In this document: one piece after another, positions 24,501 through 36,952 of the stretch | Layout: the number at the start of each line of letters is the position of its first letter | Numbering within the stretch: the stretch's first letter is position 1 | Source of the DNA: Taxillus chinensis | Lineage: Eukaryota; Streptophyta; Magnoliopsida; Santalales; Loranthaceae | Direction of reading: 5' to 3' | Assembly: GCA_023512835.1 (NCBI GenBank) | Contig: CM042088.1 | Span: forward strand, 42,417,771-42,481,770 | Length of the DNA stretch: 64,000 nucleotides | The notes under the pieces: model-generated | Seen by the model: the letters and a program-made list of their open reading frames with translations, nothing else | What the model was told of the DNA's origin: nothing | Databases searched by the model: none | Position numbers and translations under genes: made by a program

Positions 24501-27384
24501 ATTTTGAAGTTTTTAAGTATGTCTGATTTTATTTACCTCTCAAATTGCTCCACTATGCTTACTTACTGTCTTATTTGGTATAATATCATCAGACATCCTT
24601 CGACAAGGTTTTGCCCCCATCCTTTGCTGAGGTAGGCATGGCAGATGTCATGTCCATATACACTGAGCTCTGTGATCTGGGAACACCCCCACCTATTATT
24701 GACGCAGAAGCTATTCAACATGATCCTGAGGTTGTAAAGATTAAAGAACATGCATTTATTTCTATGAATTGTTTTATTTTCTCAAAATCTTGTAAATTCT
24801 TTGATTGTTTTCCATTTTGTATCCCCTTTTTGTGTTGGGTTGGTCCTTTGTGTGAGACGGTTTTATTTTTTGTTAGCTTTCCTTGGAATTATGTCAAAGT
24901 TTGTCTTCCTTTTGTATTTCTTCCAGAAGCCTATAATTAGTTGACTTTTTTTTTTCAATCAAATGAAGAACATCTTTTTTCAAATGGTTTCCATTAGCTC
25001 CTTTATCTTTGAACTATATCTATATGCTTTTCACCCCCTAATAATTACAATTAATCATTAGGGATGACAACGAGGTGGGTTTTGTACGGATCATTCCTAT
25101 CTTGATTTTGTCCCATTTTAAAAAAACTTGTCCCAAATCTGTGATGGATTAGGCAAACTCGTCCCAAACTCACCCCAAATCCAATTATATCGACCTAAAA
25201 TCCATTCCAATACATTAGGGTGGGTGAGAGCAGGTACCCGGCATGACCCACGAAATTGCTATCTTTATATGCAACAGGACAGATTATCCCTACTCTGAAC
25301 CCATTCCATCTAAAAAAACTCGTCTCAAACCCGTGATGGGTCAGCCAAACCTATTCCAAACCCTCTCTGAACCTGATTATGTCAACTTGAAATCCCTCCT
25401 AATAGGGTTGGGACGGGAGTACCCAGAATAATCTGTCTCATTGCCATCCCTACTAATCATCTTGGATGGTTGATCAGAAGTTTAAGCTATAACTGTCTGC
25501 CTAGGAGAGTATTAGACTTAGTGTCATTAGGTTTGTTAAAACATTTCCCCTTTCTTACTTTCTAAGATTTTGTAAATTAAATTTGTAATTATAATAAGTT
25601 GTACAATAGACAGGTGGTGTTAACCTTTCTACAGACTCATTCTTATTAATTATTGTAGCTGATAATGCCCCCCCCCCCCCCTGTATAGTTCCAAAAAACA
25701 AATGTTGGTCCTTTTCTGGCTAAATCTATGAGATCAATTTTTTTGACCAAAGCCATTACTTTAGATTTTGGATAGCACATTCATTTCTCCTATTTATCTA
25801 TAGGCTGCATTGCGTGGACTCTGTGAAGACTTGGAAATTCCTTTTCAATCTTCAATGCTGAAGTAAGCACAGTTTTCACCTATAAAGTTGAGCTAGTGTC
25901 ATTGTAATGCTCTAGTAATAATAATGTTACATGATTAAAATAAATCCTTCTAACATGGTCTAGTTGATTACGGATTTTCTTGTGGTTAGGCGTAGCAAAT
26001 ATTTGTTTAGATGCTTACAATAGTTCTTGCAGCATATGGAGCAAGGAAAAACTACTTGCATATAGTTTTTACTAATTTTCAGAAGAGAAGCTATTGGTGT
26101 AATGGAAATAAACATTATGTTAATGCCATTTAGGATGCATGAAAGTGTTGCCGTAAATATGATTTTTAGTGATAGATAGTTTGGGTATCACCATAGTATT
26201 GAACCAAAGATCAACATTGAGCCCTCTTTCCAATAGTGACTGTTTAATTTAAGCTGTTACAAGAAATATTATAGAGGAAGGGCTGTGTTTATTTTGATAT
26301 GTTAGAATTTTGGTTGATGAGATTTTTGGGATCACAGCTATATTATCAAGATATGATAAGAGAACTTGATCTTTGTTTTCTTGTACTTGATTCAACTTGA
26401 TCTGTTGATGCCGAACCTTTTCTTTTATTAGAGAACTCCGTGCAACAATATCAGGTAGGGTTACTTCCAGGACCAATATAATATTGAAATTATTATTATG
26501 AAGTTGTTTCTTGTGTTGAGCATGAGGAATATACAATAAAGAAATGGAATCAAATGGCCACACCCTTTCTCTCCTCTCTCATGTTTTCCATGTGATTGGG
26601 ATGCATCATTGAGTTATTGCTATGTATGAGATTTGAATCATTGTCATAATCTCATAGAAACTTTTTTTTTGTCCAAATTGTATAAAAGTTCATTTTGAGG
26701 GGAAGTGTTGATTACTTCAATATTTTATGGGCTATGTTTTGTATTATATCCGACTGAGGTATACATGAACTCTATTAATTTTTGTTTTTGTAACAATTTT
26801 CAAATTCTTTTAGATGGGAACCTGGTCCGAAACCAATAGATGGCATTTGGGCCCCATGGTGGTATGGAAGTGTACATAAATCAACCGGATTCACACCTGG
26901 AAGAAAATATCCCACAGTATGTGGTTTTTGAGTTATATTTAATTGATGGGATTGCTATCTGTGGATTATTTTTCTTGCAACAAAATACAGTGGAAAAATC
27001 TCTTCTTTTATTCATTAAATTTCTTTGATAATAGGGGGTCCTTTTATACATCAAATTATCAGAGAATAAAAATAAGAAATAACTATGAAAAAGAAAACTA
27101 ACAAATTTCTTGTAATCAAATACTAAATCTTTTATCTAAGAAATTAAATAACATATTTACTCTTCCTTTTATAGCTTCTATTTAAATAACAAATCCCTTG
27201 GGGGGGTTTTTTTTTTTTTTAAAAAGGGGTTTTTTTTTTTTTTTGGGGGGGGGGGGGGGTGGGGGGGGGGGGGGGTTTTTTTTTTTTTTTTTTTGTGGGG
27301 GGGGGGGGGGAGGGGGGGAAAAAAAAAAATTTTTGGGGGGGGGGGGGGGGGGGGGGGGGGGTTTTTTTTTTTTTTTTTTTTTGG

Positions 27385-27423
<39 letters not shown>

Positions 27424-27493
27424 TTTTTTGGGGGGGGGGGTTTTTTTTTTTTTGAAGTTTTTTTTTTTTTTTTTTTTTTTTTGGGGGTGGGGG

Positions 27494-27529
<36 letters not shown>

Positions 27530-30500
27530 TGGGGGGGGGGGGTTTTTTTTGTTGGTTGGGGGTTGGGTTTTTTTTTTTTGTTTTTTTTTTTTTGGGGTTT
27601 GGGGGTTTTTTTTTTTCAAGTTGGGGTTTGGTTTGATTCCGTTTGACAGTTTTTTTTCCAAAAAATAATAAATTTTATCCTTTTCGATGAAATTCTTCGA
27701 AGTTGTGACATCATCGGTATATTTCATGTCAAAGGTGCAATAATGGTCAAATTCCTGCCACAAATTTTCTAATGACCTTGTGTATTCCATGATAAATTTT
27801 TCTCCTTATTTGGTTGCAATATTCTTAATCTTTATCTCGTACGCTTGAGCAATATCATGAGCCTTGAGTATGTGTTGTGAATATAATTTCAAATCTCTTT
27901 TGCTGTAGTGAAGAACATGCACGTATCACTGATCATGGAATCCATGGAGTAAGGGCATTAAATGGGTGGGCCAGGCTAGGCTTGCATGGACTCGGGCTTC
28001 TAAACTGGCCAATTTTGGCTGGCCCATTTTTTATTTCTTATTTTTAAAAATGTTCTAGCTTAAACCCTCATTCCTCCTGAAACTCCCCTAATCTTAGCTC
28101 TCATAGGTTGAACGTGACCTCCAACTATAGGGGCAGCTGAACCTTCAAAATATGAGTAAATTATACAAACATTTAATAATATAAACTAAAAAAATGGTCC
28201 ATGGGTTAGCCATGGCCCACAGGCGAATCCCACGCGGCAACATGACTTTGAATTAAGGTGCACAAACATACACACATTATTCTTGGACTATATTTAATTT
28301 CAAGATAATTGGCAGTGACCTCATTTGTAAATTGTAAAGAGAAACCAGTGCTCTCAATTGCTCTAAATCATGTAGGATTGTTGAGAAATTATGAACATAA
28401 ATTATATTTTCAAGGATGACGTTTTCCTTTTGGTTATTTATTTATTTAGTAAAAAATTGGTACTTTGCTTTTGCAGCCTTTTCCATCATCTCTTTATGAT
28501 ATACTGGAACAAAGTCTACCTTTTTACAACTTACTTAGGCGCCATGTGAGACTGAATGCACCAGTATTGAACTATACAATCCCTGAACCTGATATTCCTG
28601 TTCCTGCAAATAAGAAGTTGCTTGCATGGGTTGGTGATGAGATTTTGCCCCGTGAAAGTGCAAAGGTAATGTATGCAGTGGACAGTAATCCACCTTTAAC
28701 CAAGTTTTTAATTGTGTAGTATTGTTATCCCTTTTGGTTTTCTCACTCTTGGCTTGTGATTTTTTCTAAGGTTTCCGTGTTTGACTCAGTTGTCCAAGGT
28801 GGTGATTCAGTGTGGGAGGGACTTCGAGTTTACAATGGGAAGATATTTAAGCTAGAGGAGCATTTAGATAGGTCAGTGGAATAATGCATGTATAAGATTA
28901 TTGCTATTATCTTCATCAAAAGTCAATATAAATACATAATTTGATAAATGTGTGCTGCATTGGTTTTGCTAAAGTCAAAATGTGAAGTTTTGACAAACAA
29001 TCATTCTTATATCTTTTTCAAATTCAAAGAAGCAATAGGCACTCATCAAAAGCTTATTTTGTTCTCTTTTTAATGTTTTCTCTTTCCTCTCTGCATATTA
29101 TATTATTATTTTGATGATTCCAATGGTTAATCCAATGTGATATTATGAATAGGAAGATTTTAGATTTATGAAAAACTTGTAATTTTCATCAAATTTTGAA
29201 GATGACTTTTTGATGAAGTCAATGTCAATACTCTGAGATAAGAAAAAGTGAATGTTGCAAATTAATTCATTTCGTTATAAAATTGTTGATCATTATGTTG
29301 CATTTATTTTACTAAGTAGCAACTTCAGTACAGTACATTAGAAAAAGCTTATTGCTGTAATGTCACTGGCTAATCTCACTAGCCTATTCTCCTTTGACCT
29401 GTGCACTTGCCCTAAAGACTTTGGTTGGGTTGCTTAGTTGCAGGTTTTTTCAGAAATTGCTAACACGAGTTTAATAAATGGTTCACCTCAAGTGAGGAAA
29501 TATTTCTTGATAAAAATTGGATCCAACAAACTGTCAAAATGACATCATGACTATATCTGTAATTAGAATGAATTTTTCCAGTGAATATTTACCCAAACAA
29601 AATGATAATGAATATCTGTTTGGCTGTGAACATTTTAATTCAAGTACTGTGGGCAACTGATTGGTTGCCACTGTGACGTTGATGAGTTGGAATTAATGAA
29701 TCTACTTCTGCACTTCATGTCATAGTTCCCTTTCTTAAAGTGCCACTATGTTGCTATAATAATATTGTCATTTTCTTGATAAATAGAGGATTAGGCTTTC
29801 ATTTTCCATCAAATATCTCTCTATTGATACTTCAATTTTGATTATATCAGGTTATTTGACTCGGCAAAAGCTCTGGCTTTCAATAATGTTATGTCTCGTG
29901 AAGAGGTGAGAGTGTACCTAACACTTTTTTTATAATTCACGACCATTGGTTTTTCAACTAATTTGATTTTCTTATTAATTGTTCTTCAGCTTCGACCTAA
30001 TAGCTTAAATTTGTAATCAATTTGGTTTCTTCATGGTACAAGGGCATAACAGCCTCCTGCTTCTTTTCGAACTAACAATATTACTGTGAATTTGCAGATT
30101 AAAGATGCCATTTTCAAAACTCTTATTAGAAATGGAATGTTTGACAATGCACATATTCGACTAAGTCTTACCCGTGGGAAAAAGGTTCTCTCTCTCTCTC
30201 TCTCTCTACTTGTTTGTGTTGGATCTAGGAAACACGGATAGGTTGGGTTGACTTGAATCAGTGTTCTTTCAGTATTCCCCGCAAAACAACAAAAGTCATA
30301 GCAAAACTATAAAACTATACGACTTCCTTCCTTGCATGAGCAGAATGTCACCCCCCCTCCTAGTTATTCATGTTGGGTCCTCGAAACCCTGATAGGATGG
30401 GTTGATTTGAATCAGTGTTCTTTGAATATTCCCCCCCCCCCCCCCCCCAAACAACCAAAGCGATATCAAACCTATCAACTTCCTGCCTTGCATAAGAAGA

Positions 30501-33500
30501 ATGTCCTCTCTCCCTCCCTCCACCTCCCCCCTCTCTAAACTTGTTCGTGTTTGGTCCTGGAAACATTGATAGGGTAGGTTGAATCAGTGTTCCTTGAATG
30601 TTCCCCCAAAAGAGACCCAAGTCATAGCAAACCTATCAAACTTCCTTCCTGTGCATGGCGTTGGTAAAATGTCCTTTTCTCTCTTCCGTGTAGTCACACC
30701 CTCTAGCCAGTGCTAATCTGAAGTCGTCTACATGGGCTCCACTAGTTGGCACTGCAAGACAAATAACACTAGTAATGGATAGTAAATTTCCACTAGAATA
30801 TATGAGCTATCATGCCACACATCCTTCACAGAACAAGAGTTTATGTGAATGCGTACATATTCATCTCCTCAGCTCCCTTGTGTACCACCAATCTACCAGC
30901 TTGAAACCAGTACACTCCTTGAAATTCTTCCATATCCAAGATGCGACAGTACACGCATGAACAGTACACTTGGTATTTGAGGAAGTTCAAATAATGCTCA
31001 AACTTGTAAAAAACTTGAATGAAACTTCATGCAGACCTTTATAAACATTAAAGCAAATATTCTGGAGGTGCTTTCACTCACCCAAACTTTCTATAGTCGA
31101 AATCAATAGCATTCTAGATAGTGATCTTTTGATAAAAATGCATGACGGATTAAGTAGACCTGAGCTTCACATGAATCCATTGCTACCTGCAAAATGCTGC
31201 ACAAATATGCTCCTGATAGCCTAAATTCATCAGTTCGATGCCATCAGTTTCAACTTTGGTCAACTGGACTATATGTCTATATCACCAAATTAGTTACAAT
31301 TTAAGTAAGAACTGTTTTTATATAAACAATCTTTTTGTCTTCTCAGTGCCTCCACTTTGTTTTCACTAGCTACTCTTGTCGGTATCTTTCTAATTAATAA
31401 TTTTGAAAGAAAAAATTATATTTTATTTCTTTGGGGGTTCAGATGCAAATCTACATTGATTTTTCAATTTTTTTGTCTTGTTCAGGTTACTTCTGGAATG
31501 AGCCCTGCATTCAATCTCTATGGGTGTACCTTAATTGGTAATTCATATCATTAGACTTCTTTTAAAAATATGATATTCCAGAACCAACTGACATGTGTTC
31601 GAAAATGCACTGACCCAAGATATGAATTTATGTTTATGACGTTTTTTGTGTATGTTGTTTATATTAATTTTAATGTAGTGACAGTGTGCCATGGAATTAT
31701 TTTAATTGCTCTAGTAATACTGCTCCACCACCTCCAGGTAAGCAAAAATGTAAGTCGTGGTAAAACCCTGTCTATTGAAAGTCATAAGTTGAATTTCAGA
31801 TAGAATCTAAGCATCCTGGGTTCAGGGTGAAGGTGACATAAAACTATAACCCTGCTTCCATCTCCGTCCTTCAAAACAATTTCTAGTTTCTCCTTTACTC
31901 CTAGAATGAAATAAAATAAAATAAAAATCTAACAATACCCAAAATTTTTAAATGCAAGTACTAAGTTACTCCTTTTAAAAAAATGTAATGGTATTCAAGC
32001 CTAAAAAAGCTTTGAACCAATTATTATCAAAGAAGTCTATTATGTGTTGCGGAAAATATTTGTGTATATATGTTCATTTGATTATAATTAGACTTTTTTT
32101 ACTAGTGAAATATTCTTGATGAGAATTAGAACACCCTTATATTTGCACTACGTTATCCTAAGGGCACTTACTTTCAATGGTTTAACTGCAGAGAAACATG
32201 ATTAAATAGTTTTCCTATATTTGTAATATGATTTCTACATTAAAATTTTATCCTTGGGTGCCCATGGTTTAAGGCTACCTTTCTTCTTTATGTTGAATTT
32301 TTCTCGTTCCAAATATAATATAGATTTTCTTTTTTTATTGAGAATACTATGATAAATCTTGCATTGTGTTTGTTAATTTTGTACTATAGTTTGTTTTAAA
32401 ATATATTTCCTGTAAAAATGCAAGTGCTGCCTGAATGGAAACCACCTGTCTATGATAACACCCATGGAATAACTCTAGTAACTGCTACAACACGTCGCAA
32501 TTCCCCAAATGTAAGTTTTTTGCTTTTATGTTCAGTTTGTGCTGTAAAATATGAGGGCATAATGAACCTCAATAGCCTTCTTACATCTTGTGCAAACAAT
32601 TTTTTTATTTGAAATCCATCAGAGAATAATAGTATCCAAATGTGGGTATTAAATGCTGGCAACTAACATTGAACCCAAAATCTCATAGTGAGCAACTATT
32701 TTACATATATTTAACTGAGGTTGTGGTATTCATCTTAAATATGTTTCATTCATCATGTCTTTGAGGTCGGGTTTATGAGGCATCACACACACATATACTT
32801 ATAATACGAATATACAAAATTGGATTACCCAATAATATCTTTTTAATAACCTTTTCGAAATACCATAGTTATCATTTAAAATAAGTTTTTCGTTAAAATT
32901 TATACTTATTTGTAATTTAATTTTGAATTATAATTTTAATATATTGTCCAATATGAATTTACAAGTTCTTTATTTTAAAAGAAAAAAAATCATATTTTAT
33001 GTAATTTTATACTAATATAATATATTAATAAAAATTTTATAATGAATAATCTAAGCAGTAAATAAATATTTGTAGCAGATAATTACACAATAAATCATGC
33101 ATATGCTAATGCATGTTTTTTCTAAATTAATATATATAAAATAACTTTCGTATAGTTCTTAAAGTCTTGTAATTGTGGCTTTGCTTCTTGTTGTAACGTC
33201 AATGTTAATCATCAATTATTTGGATAATGCAAATGCCTTCTTTAGAACATTTTGATTGACATTTTGTTTCCTTTGTATTTTCCAGAATTTGGACTCAAAA
33301 ATTCACCATAACAACCTTCTCAACAACATACTTGCAAAGGTATTGTAGCACTCAAATTTCATGTTGACAGATGAAATTACATTTGTGTGAGGATTTGATT
33401 ATAGTTAATGATGATCCGAAGTATTATTCCTTTGCAAAGAAGATTTTTACTTAATATTAAAAGTAACCTTCACCATCCGTTTTTTTTGATGATTCTATGT

Positions 33501-36500
33501 CAGTATTGTGGTTTGTTGAACTGTTGCATTGGTTTCTCTAGCTGCACCGAAACACTTGATTAGTAGATATGGCAATATGATGGCTTCTTGTTACAGTGTC
33601 CACTTCTTGTGGTTGAATTTTAAATGATACAAGTACTAAAACCATATGATCTTATATGGTGCAGATAGAGGGCAATAATGCAGGGGCTGATGATGCCATC
33701 ATGCTTGATAAGGATGGTTATGTGTCTGAAACAAATGCTACAAACATTGTAAGACTTTTTTTTCTGTACTCTAGATCCCTGGATGTTTGTGGAGGAGCAA
33801 ATGTTTAGTTAACACTGTTTTGCTATGTGAATTAAGCCTCTAGCCTACCAGCTATGTGGGCCTGTGGCACTCAGGTCGATTGATCAAGAGTGTGTATGTT
33901 ATTTTCCATACATCAATACAGAACTTTCATTTTATTTTCTAAAATTTTATGGATCTAAAAGTGGAAGGCCCACCCTTCCATATGTTAAATTATGGAGAAG
34001 ATATAATCGATATTCAATATAGAATAGAGAGGATACACATATAATGTGTGACTTACATATAATCGAAATTATGTTATACTTTTATGTGACATTCCAACAC
34101 CATAGTAGCAGTCAAGGTATGTCCTGACAATCCCCAGCATGTTGCAATTTGTCTGAGATAAATACCAGCGGCATTTCTATTTAGAATTTTTGCACACTGA
34201 CTTGTAAACTGATGGTAACTCTCTGTTCCAATGCAGTTTTTAGTGAAAAAAGGCTGTGTTCTGACTCCACATGCCGATTACTGTCTTCCTGGAATAACTC
34301 GAGCAACAGTAAGTTGCATGACTGTTCTTCTCATTTGTGTAGCTGTCTTACCATGCGCCATGAGGAAGCTTTGCAAAATTACTGGCTCTAAAATTGGAAA
34401 TAGTTAATTAAATTTATGAAGGTGAAATTGTGCTGCACCCCGGTTTTACACATATCTTTTCTGAAGAAAGAAAATTAAAATGGAAATTTACATGGCTTAA
34501 ATATTGTAAAATTCATCACAGGAAACGCTCTGATTTAGTTGCTATGATCAGGGTCTAATTATGTTTCACATACAGGCGTTCATTTCATGGGAAATGTTGG
34601 TGTTATTTGTATGTTACCCGTTTCTGTGGATGGCAAAATAAAATGCTGACATTCCGAATCCTTTGTTGTTGTTCAACCTTGCCTATTATCTGAAAGCTTT
34701 AATTTTTTTCCTTCATGCATCTGACCTTTTTTTGTTGGAACTGTAGGTTATGGAGCTTGTGATTAAGGAGAATTTGGTTTTAGTGGAACGTCGGATCAGT
34801 TTGTCAGAGTTTCATACTGCAGATGAGGTGTGCTTCTTTTGCTGGTTTCATGCTTACAGTTTGACGATGTACATTGGGTTTAAAACGGGGAAAAAACTAT
34901 CCCAAGTGTGAATGGTCCATAATGTTTTAAACAGTACGCACCTCATAAAGCATTAGTGATAATGCTTTATAATTTGAAGTTTTGAAAATATTTACATTTT
35001 GACATTGGGCAGTTTTGAATTCAAATTTTGACGATAGCTATCAACTCAAAATCATCACTAAACTTCTGCATCCTGTGGTGCATTTCAGTTCAATATTTGA
35101 ATGTAGATTGTCCAGATAACTAATTTGTGGCAGCAAGATCTTCCAGGTTTAGGAATAATTGGGTAGAAGTATCTTCCAGGTTTAGGAATAAACTTTTGCA
35201 GGCCTGCTGGAGCAAACAAATTTCACAATGCGTGACAAATAATGAACAGTCAAACAGGCAAACCAGCAAGTAAATTTAAAAGTGGAGTAACTGCAGTAAG
35301 TCATGGATGTAGAAGTGTCATCCACGTTTAGGGATAAAATGTTGCCAGTCATGCTGAACAAACAAATTTTGGAATGATTGATAAAAAATAAACAAACAAG
35401 CATGCAGTTATTATATTACAAAGAAATAGCGTAATTGTTATAAATATTTTTTGCAGAATCTCTAGTTCATGTAAATGCTTATGATTTTAAGTAGTGTGCT
35501 TGCAAGATATATGAAGCTTAACAATTTCGTGTTACATGTGGTTGGGGTGAGCATGAGTTGAACAAATAAAAAATAAATTAAATTTGAAGGCCAACTAAAA
35601 TAAGTTTTGCTCACCAAAAATATTTTAGTGCTGGCCTCAAAATTGAACAATTTCCTCAAGTCAATTTGGTTGTAGACCTTCAATGTTTGTATCTAAGTAA
35701 TTTGTCTTATCATACCCTAATGTTAACTATATTAGGGCTCGTTTTGTTTGATTTTTCGTATAGGTATGGACGACAGGAACCATGGGAGAGCTCTCCCCAG
35801 TAAGTTATCTCCATCTGTTATATTGTTTTTTTTTAGGTCTTCCTATGGGTGACATAGTTGGGTTTTAATTTGAACAATTCAATCCTCATTAAAACCGTTA
35901 GCAAAGTGCTATTTAGTAGACACTTAAAGTAGTGTTGCAAATGAACCAAGCCACTTATGAACAGCTCAGTGTTTGGCACATATAAATCTCCATAAGCCTC
36001 AACTTGAAAGACTAAACAAGTTTATTTAAAATTTTGGTTATTTAAACACAAACAAGTTGAACTTGAGCAACCCTATTTACTTGGTATTTTTATCAAATTA
36101 TGGTTGTAGTTATACATAATGCTCATAAATAAAGATTCCAATAATTAGATGAGTTAATTGTTTAAGACTTTCTCTTGCAAGCTTCGTCGTTCAAGTCCTG
36201 CCCACTAACACAAACTTCTTTCAATGGCACTGGTATTAATGGAGCCCATTTTTCTTGACTTTACGATATTTTCAATATAACCTCATATATCTTAATGGCT
36301 ATTGGGTTGATATCAAAATTATCATGTAACCTCATATCTCTTAGTGAGCTATTGGGTTGCCTTAAGAATTATGGAGAATTATGGACTAGCCCAGTAAGTA
36401 GCTTTAATGGAGCCTGAGCAATGGAAGCCTTAGATTGAAGCTGTCATTGGGTTTGTGAACTATTTGCAAAGAGCTCTTACAAAAAGTTGAGGCATGCACC

Positions 36501-36769
36501 TGAGCTTGTGTTACACAACCCTGACTAGTTTTTAGTTCCAATAGCTTATCTCGTGCTTGTTAATAAGGCAGAGAAATCTTTTCCCATGTACCCTGTTGGC
36601 CATCACCCTATTAAACTCAATTAACTCCTACTTCCTATGATTTCTTTACCAGGTTATCAAGATTGATGGACGCATCGTTGGCGATGGCAAAGTGGGGCCT
36701 GTGACCCGTAGACTGCAGGACGCATACAAAACCCTAACAGATATAGGGGTGCCAATACCAACATCATGA
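21558..36769 (+). CDS. Branched-chain aminotransferase-like protein (P-loop + PLP fusion)
   Basis: Nineteen exons join in frame to 555 aa: 21558-21647, 22186-22284, 23222-23293, 24268-24360, 24593-24730, 25804-25862, 26814-26916, 28477-28665, 28771-28871, 29851-29905, 30098-30184, 31486-31537, 32425-32510, 33286-33339, 33665-33748, 34237-34308, 34747-34827, 35764-35799, 36653-36769. The family (Arabidopsis At3g05190, At5g27410; about 560 aa) is annotated as branched-chain aminotransferase-like; its reaction is not established to my knowledge. Residues 1-220 are a P-loop sulfotransferase-like domain (SGPRSLSTS at 15-23, ILIRNP near 107). Residues about 265-550 are a fold-type IV PLP domain (LAWVGDEILPRE, VWEGLR, HIRLSLTRG, VSETNATN, LPGITRATV, TGTMGELSP, GPVTR). 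The candidate PLP lysine is K413. Intron 2 has a GC donor. ATG 21558 is used because the upstream frame opens only with GTG. No organelle-targeting signal is evident. Confidence 0.95.
22285..22286 (+). other. Non-canonical GC splice donor (GC-AG intron 2)
   Basis: Exon 2 ends AAAATG and the intron opens GCAAGC; the acceptor at 23220-23221 is AG. The protein reads ...SKM-ETDGNK... across the junction, matching family conservation, and no GT nearby keeps the frame. GC-AG introns are a known minor class in plants. Confidence 0.8.
23586..24209 (+). repeat. Tandem duplication (~317 bp) in BCAT-like intron 3
   Basis: Copies at 23586-23902 and 23903-24209 share 'ttgaaggcaggttgaaag'-like, 'aaaagcaaaccc', 'catttcctc' and 'gcagaagaata' blocks in the same order, with substantial divergence. 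A separate 24-bp doublet ('attatgtgggtccttattattag') lies just upstream at about 23533-23580. Confidence 0.75.
25059..25452. mobile_element. hAT-like MITE in BCAT-like intron 5
   Basis: Inverted ends read TAGGGATGACAACGAG (left) and, complemented, TAGGGATGGCAATGAG (right). The 8-bp flanks are TTAATCAT (25051-25058) and CTAATCAT (25453-25460), one mismatch, as expected for a hAT target duplication. The body holds two diverged internal repeats with 'aaaaaaactcgtc(c/t)caaa' and 'gtgatgg(a/g)t' blocks. It is non-coding. Confidence 0.8.
27199..27616. repeat. Long G/T homopolymer tract in BCAT-like intron 7
   Basis: About 420 bp consist almost only of alternating runs of G and T, many over 15 bases, with one A run near 27318-27330. 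It has no regular unit and is not telomeric (no TTTAGGG). Predicted proteins here (poly-Gly/Phe or poly-Pro/Lys) are meaningless. It may be a real low-complexity expansion or, more likely, a consensus or assembly artefact. Confidence 0.9.
27618..27950 (-). pseudogene. Copia gag remnant, antisense in BCAT-like intron 7
   Basis: On the minus strand the sequence near 27945 reads MDSMISDTC-type, and near 27790-27660 reads YTRSLENLWQEFDHYC, followed by DMKYTDD and FIEKDKIYYFL. This is the characteristic LWQELDHY region of plant Copia/UBN2 gag proteins. Frames are broken between these pieces and the copy runs directly into the G/T tract. Confidence 0.75.
30207..30690 (+). repeat. Three-copy ~155-bp minisatellite in BCAT-like intron 11
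   Basis: Units beginning near 30207, 30360 and 30537 each contain 'gg(a)tcctggaaac'-like sequence, 'gatagg(a)tggGTTGA', 'gaatcagtgttctttga', a C-rich run, 'catagcaaacctat' and 'cttccttgcat...gaatgtcc'. The C runs vary in length (up to 18) and unit borders are CT-rich, so unit length is variable. Confidence 0.8.
35164..35408 (+). repeat. Diverged tandem duplication (~146 bp) in BCAT-like intron 17
   Basis: 'tagaagtatcttccaggttta' at 35164 corresponds to 'tagaagtgtcatccacgttta' at 35310, and both are followed by 'gct(g)gaacaaacaaatttt'-like and 'gacaaataatgaacag'-like blocks. The second copy is truncated. A shorter extra piece ('atcttccaggtttaggaataa') lies at about 35137-35157. Confidence 0.7.
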
Positions 36770-36952
36770 GACTTAGCACTATAGCCGGAAAAGGTTTGAT
36801 GCCTTTTTCTGTCCTCATCCTAGTGGTATATCCAGTTTTTTGTTTGAACTGAAACTTACAAAAGTGAAGCAAAACATTTTCTCATGTCATGGACCCAATC
36901 TTTTGTGTACCTATTCTGTTGCCATTGTTAGAGCGGCATCATAAATGTTTGC

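Noticed and set aside
27199..27616. Interstitial telomere repeat
   Set aside because: No TTTAGGG units are present, only irregular G and T homopolymers.
27182..27790. 202-codon minus-strand ORF and overlapping poly-Gly/Phe ORFs
   Set aside because: Only the N-terminal ~60 residues have meaning (a Copia gag fragment). The rest is translation of the G/T homopolymer tract into Pro/Lys or Gly/Phe runs.
30332..30620. ORFs with poly-Pro or poly-Gly in BCAT-like intron 11
   Set aside because: They are products of C runs in the minisatellite and would interrupt a well-conserved exon junction.
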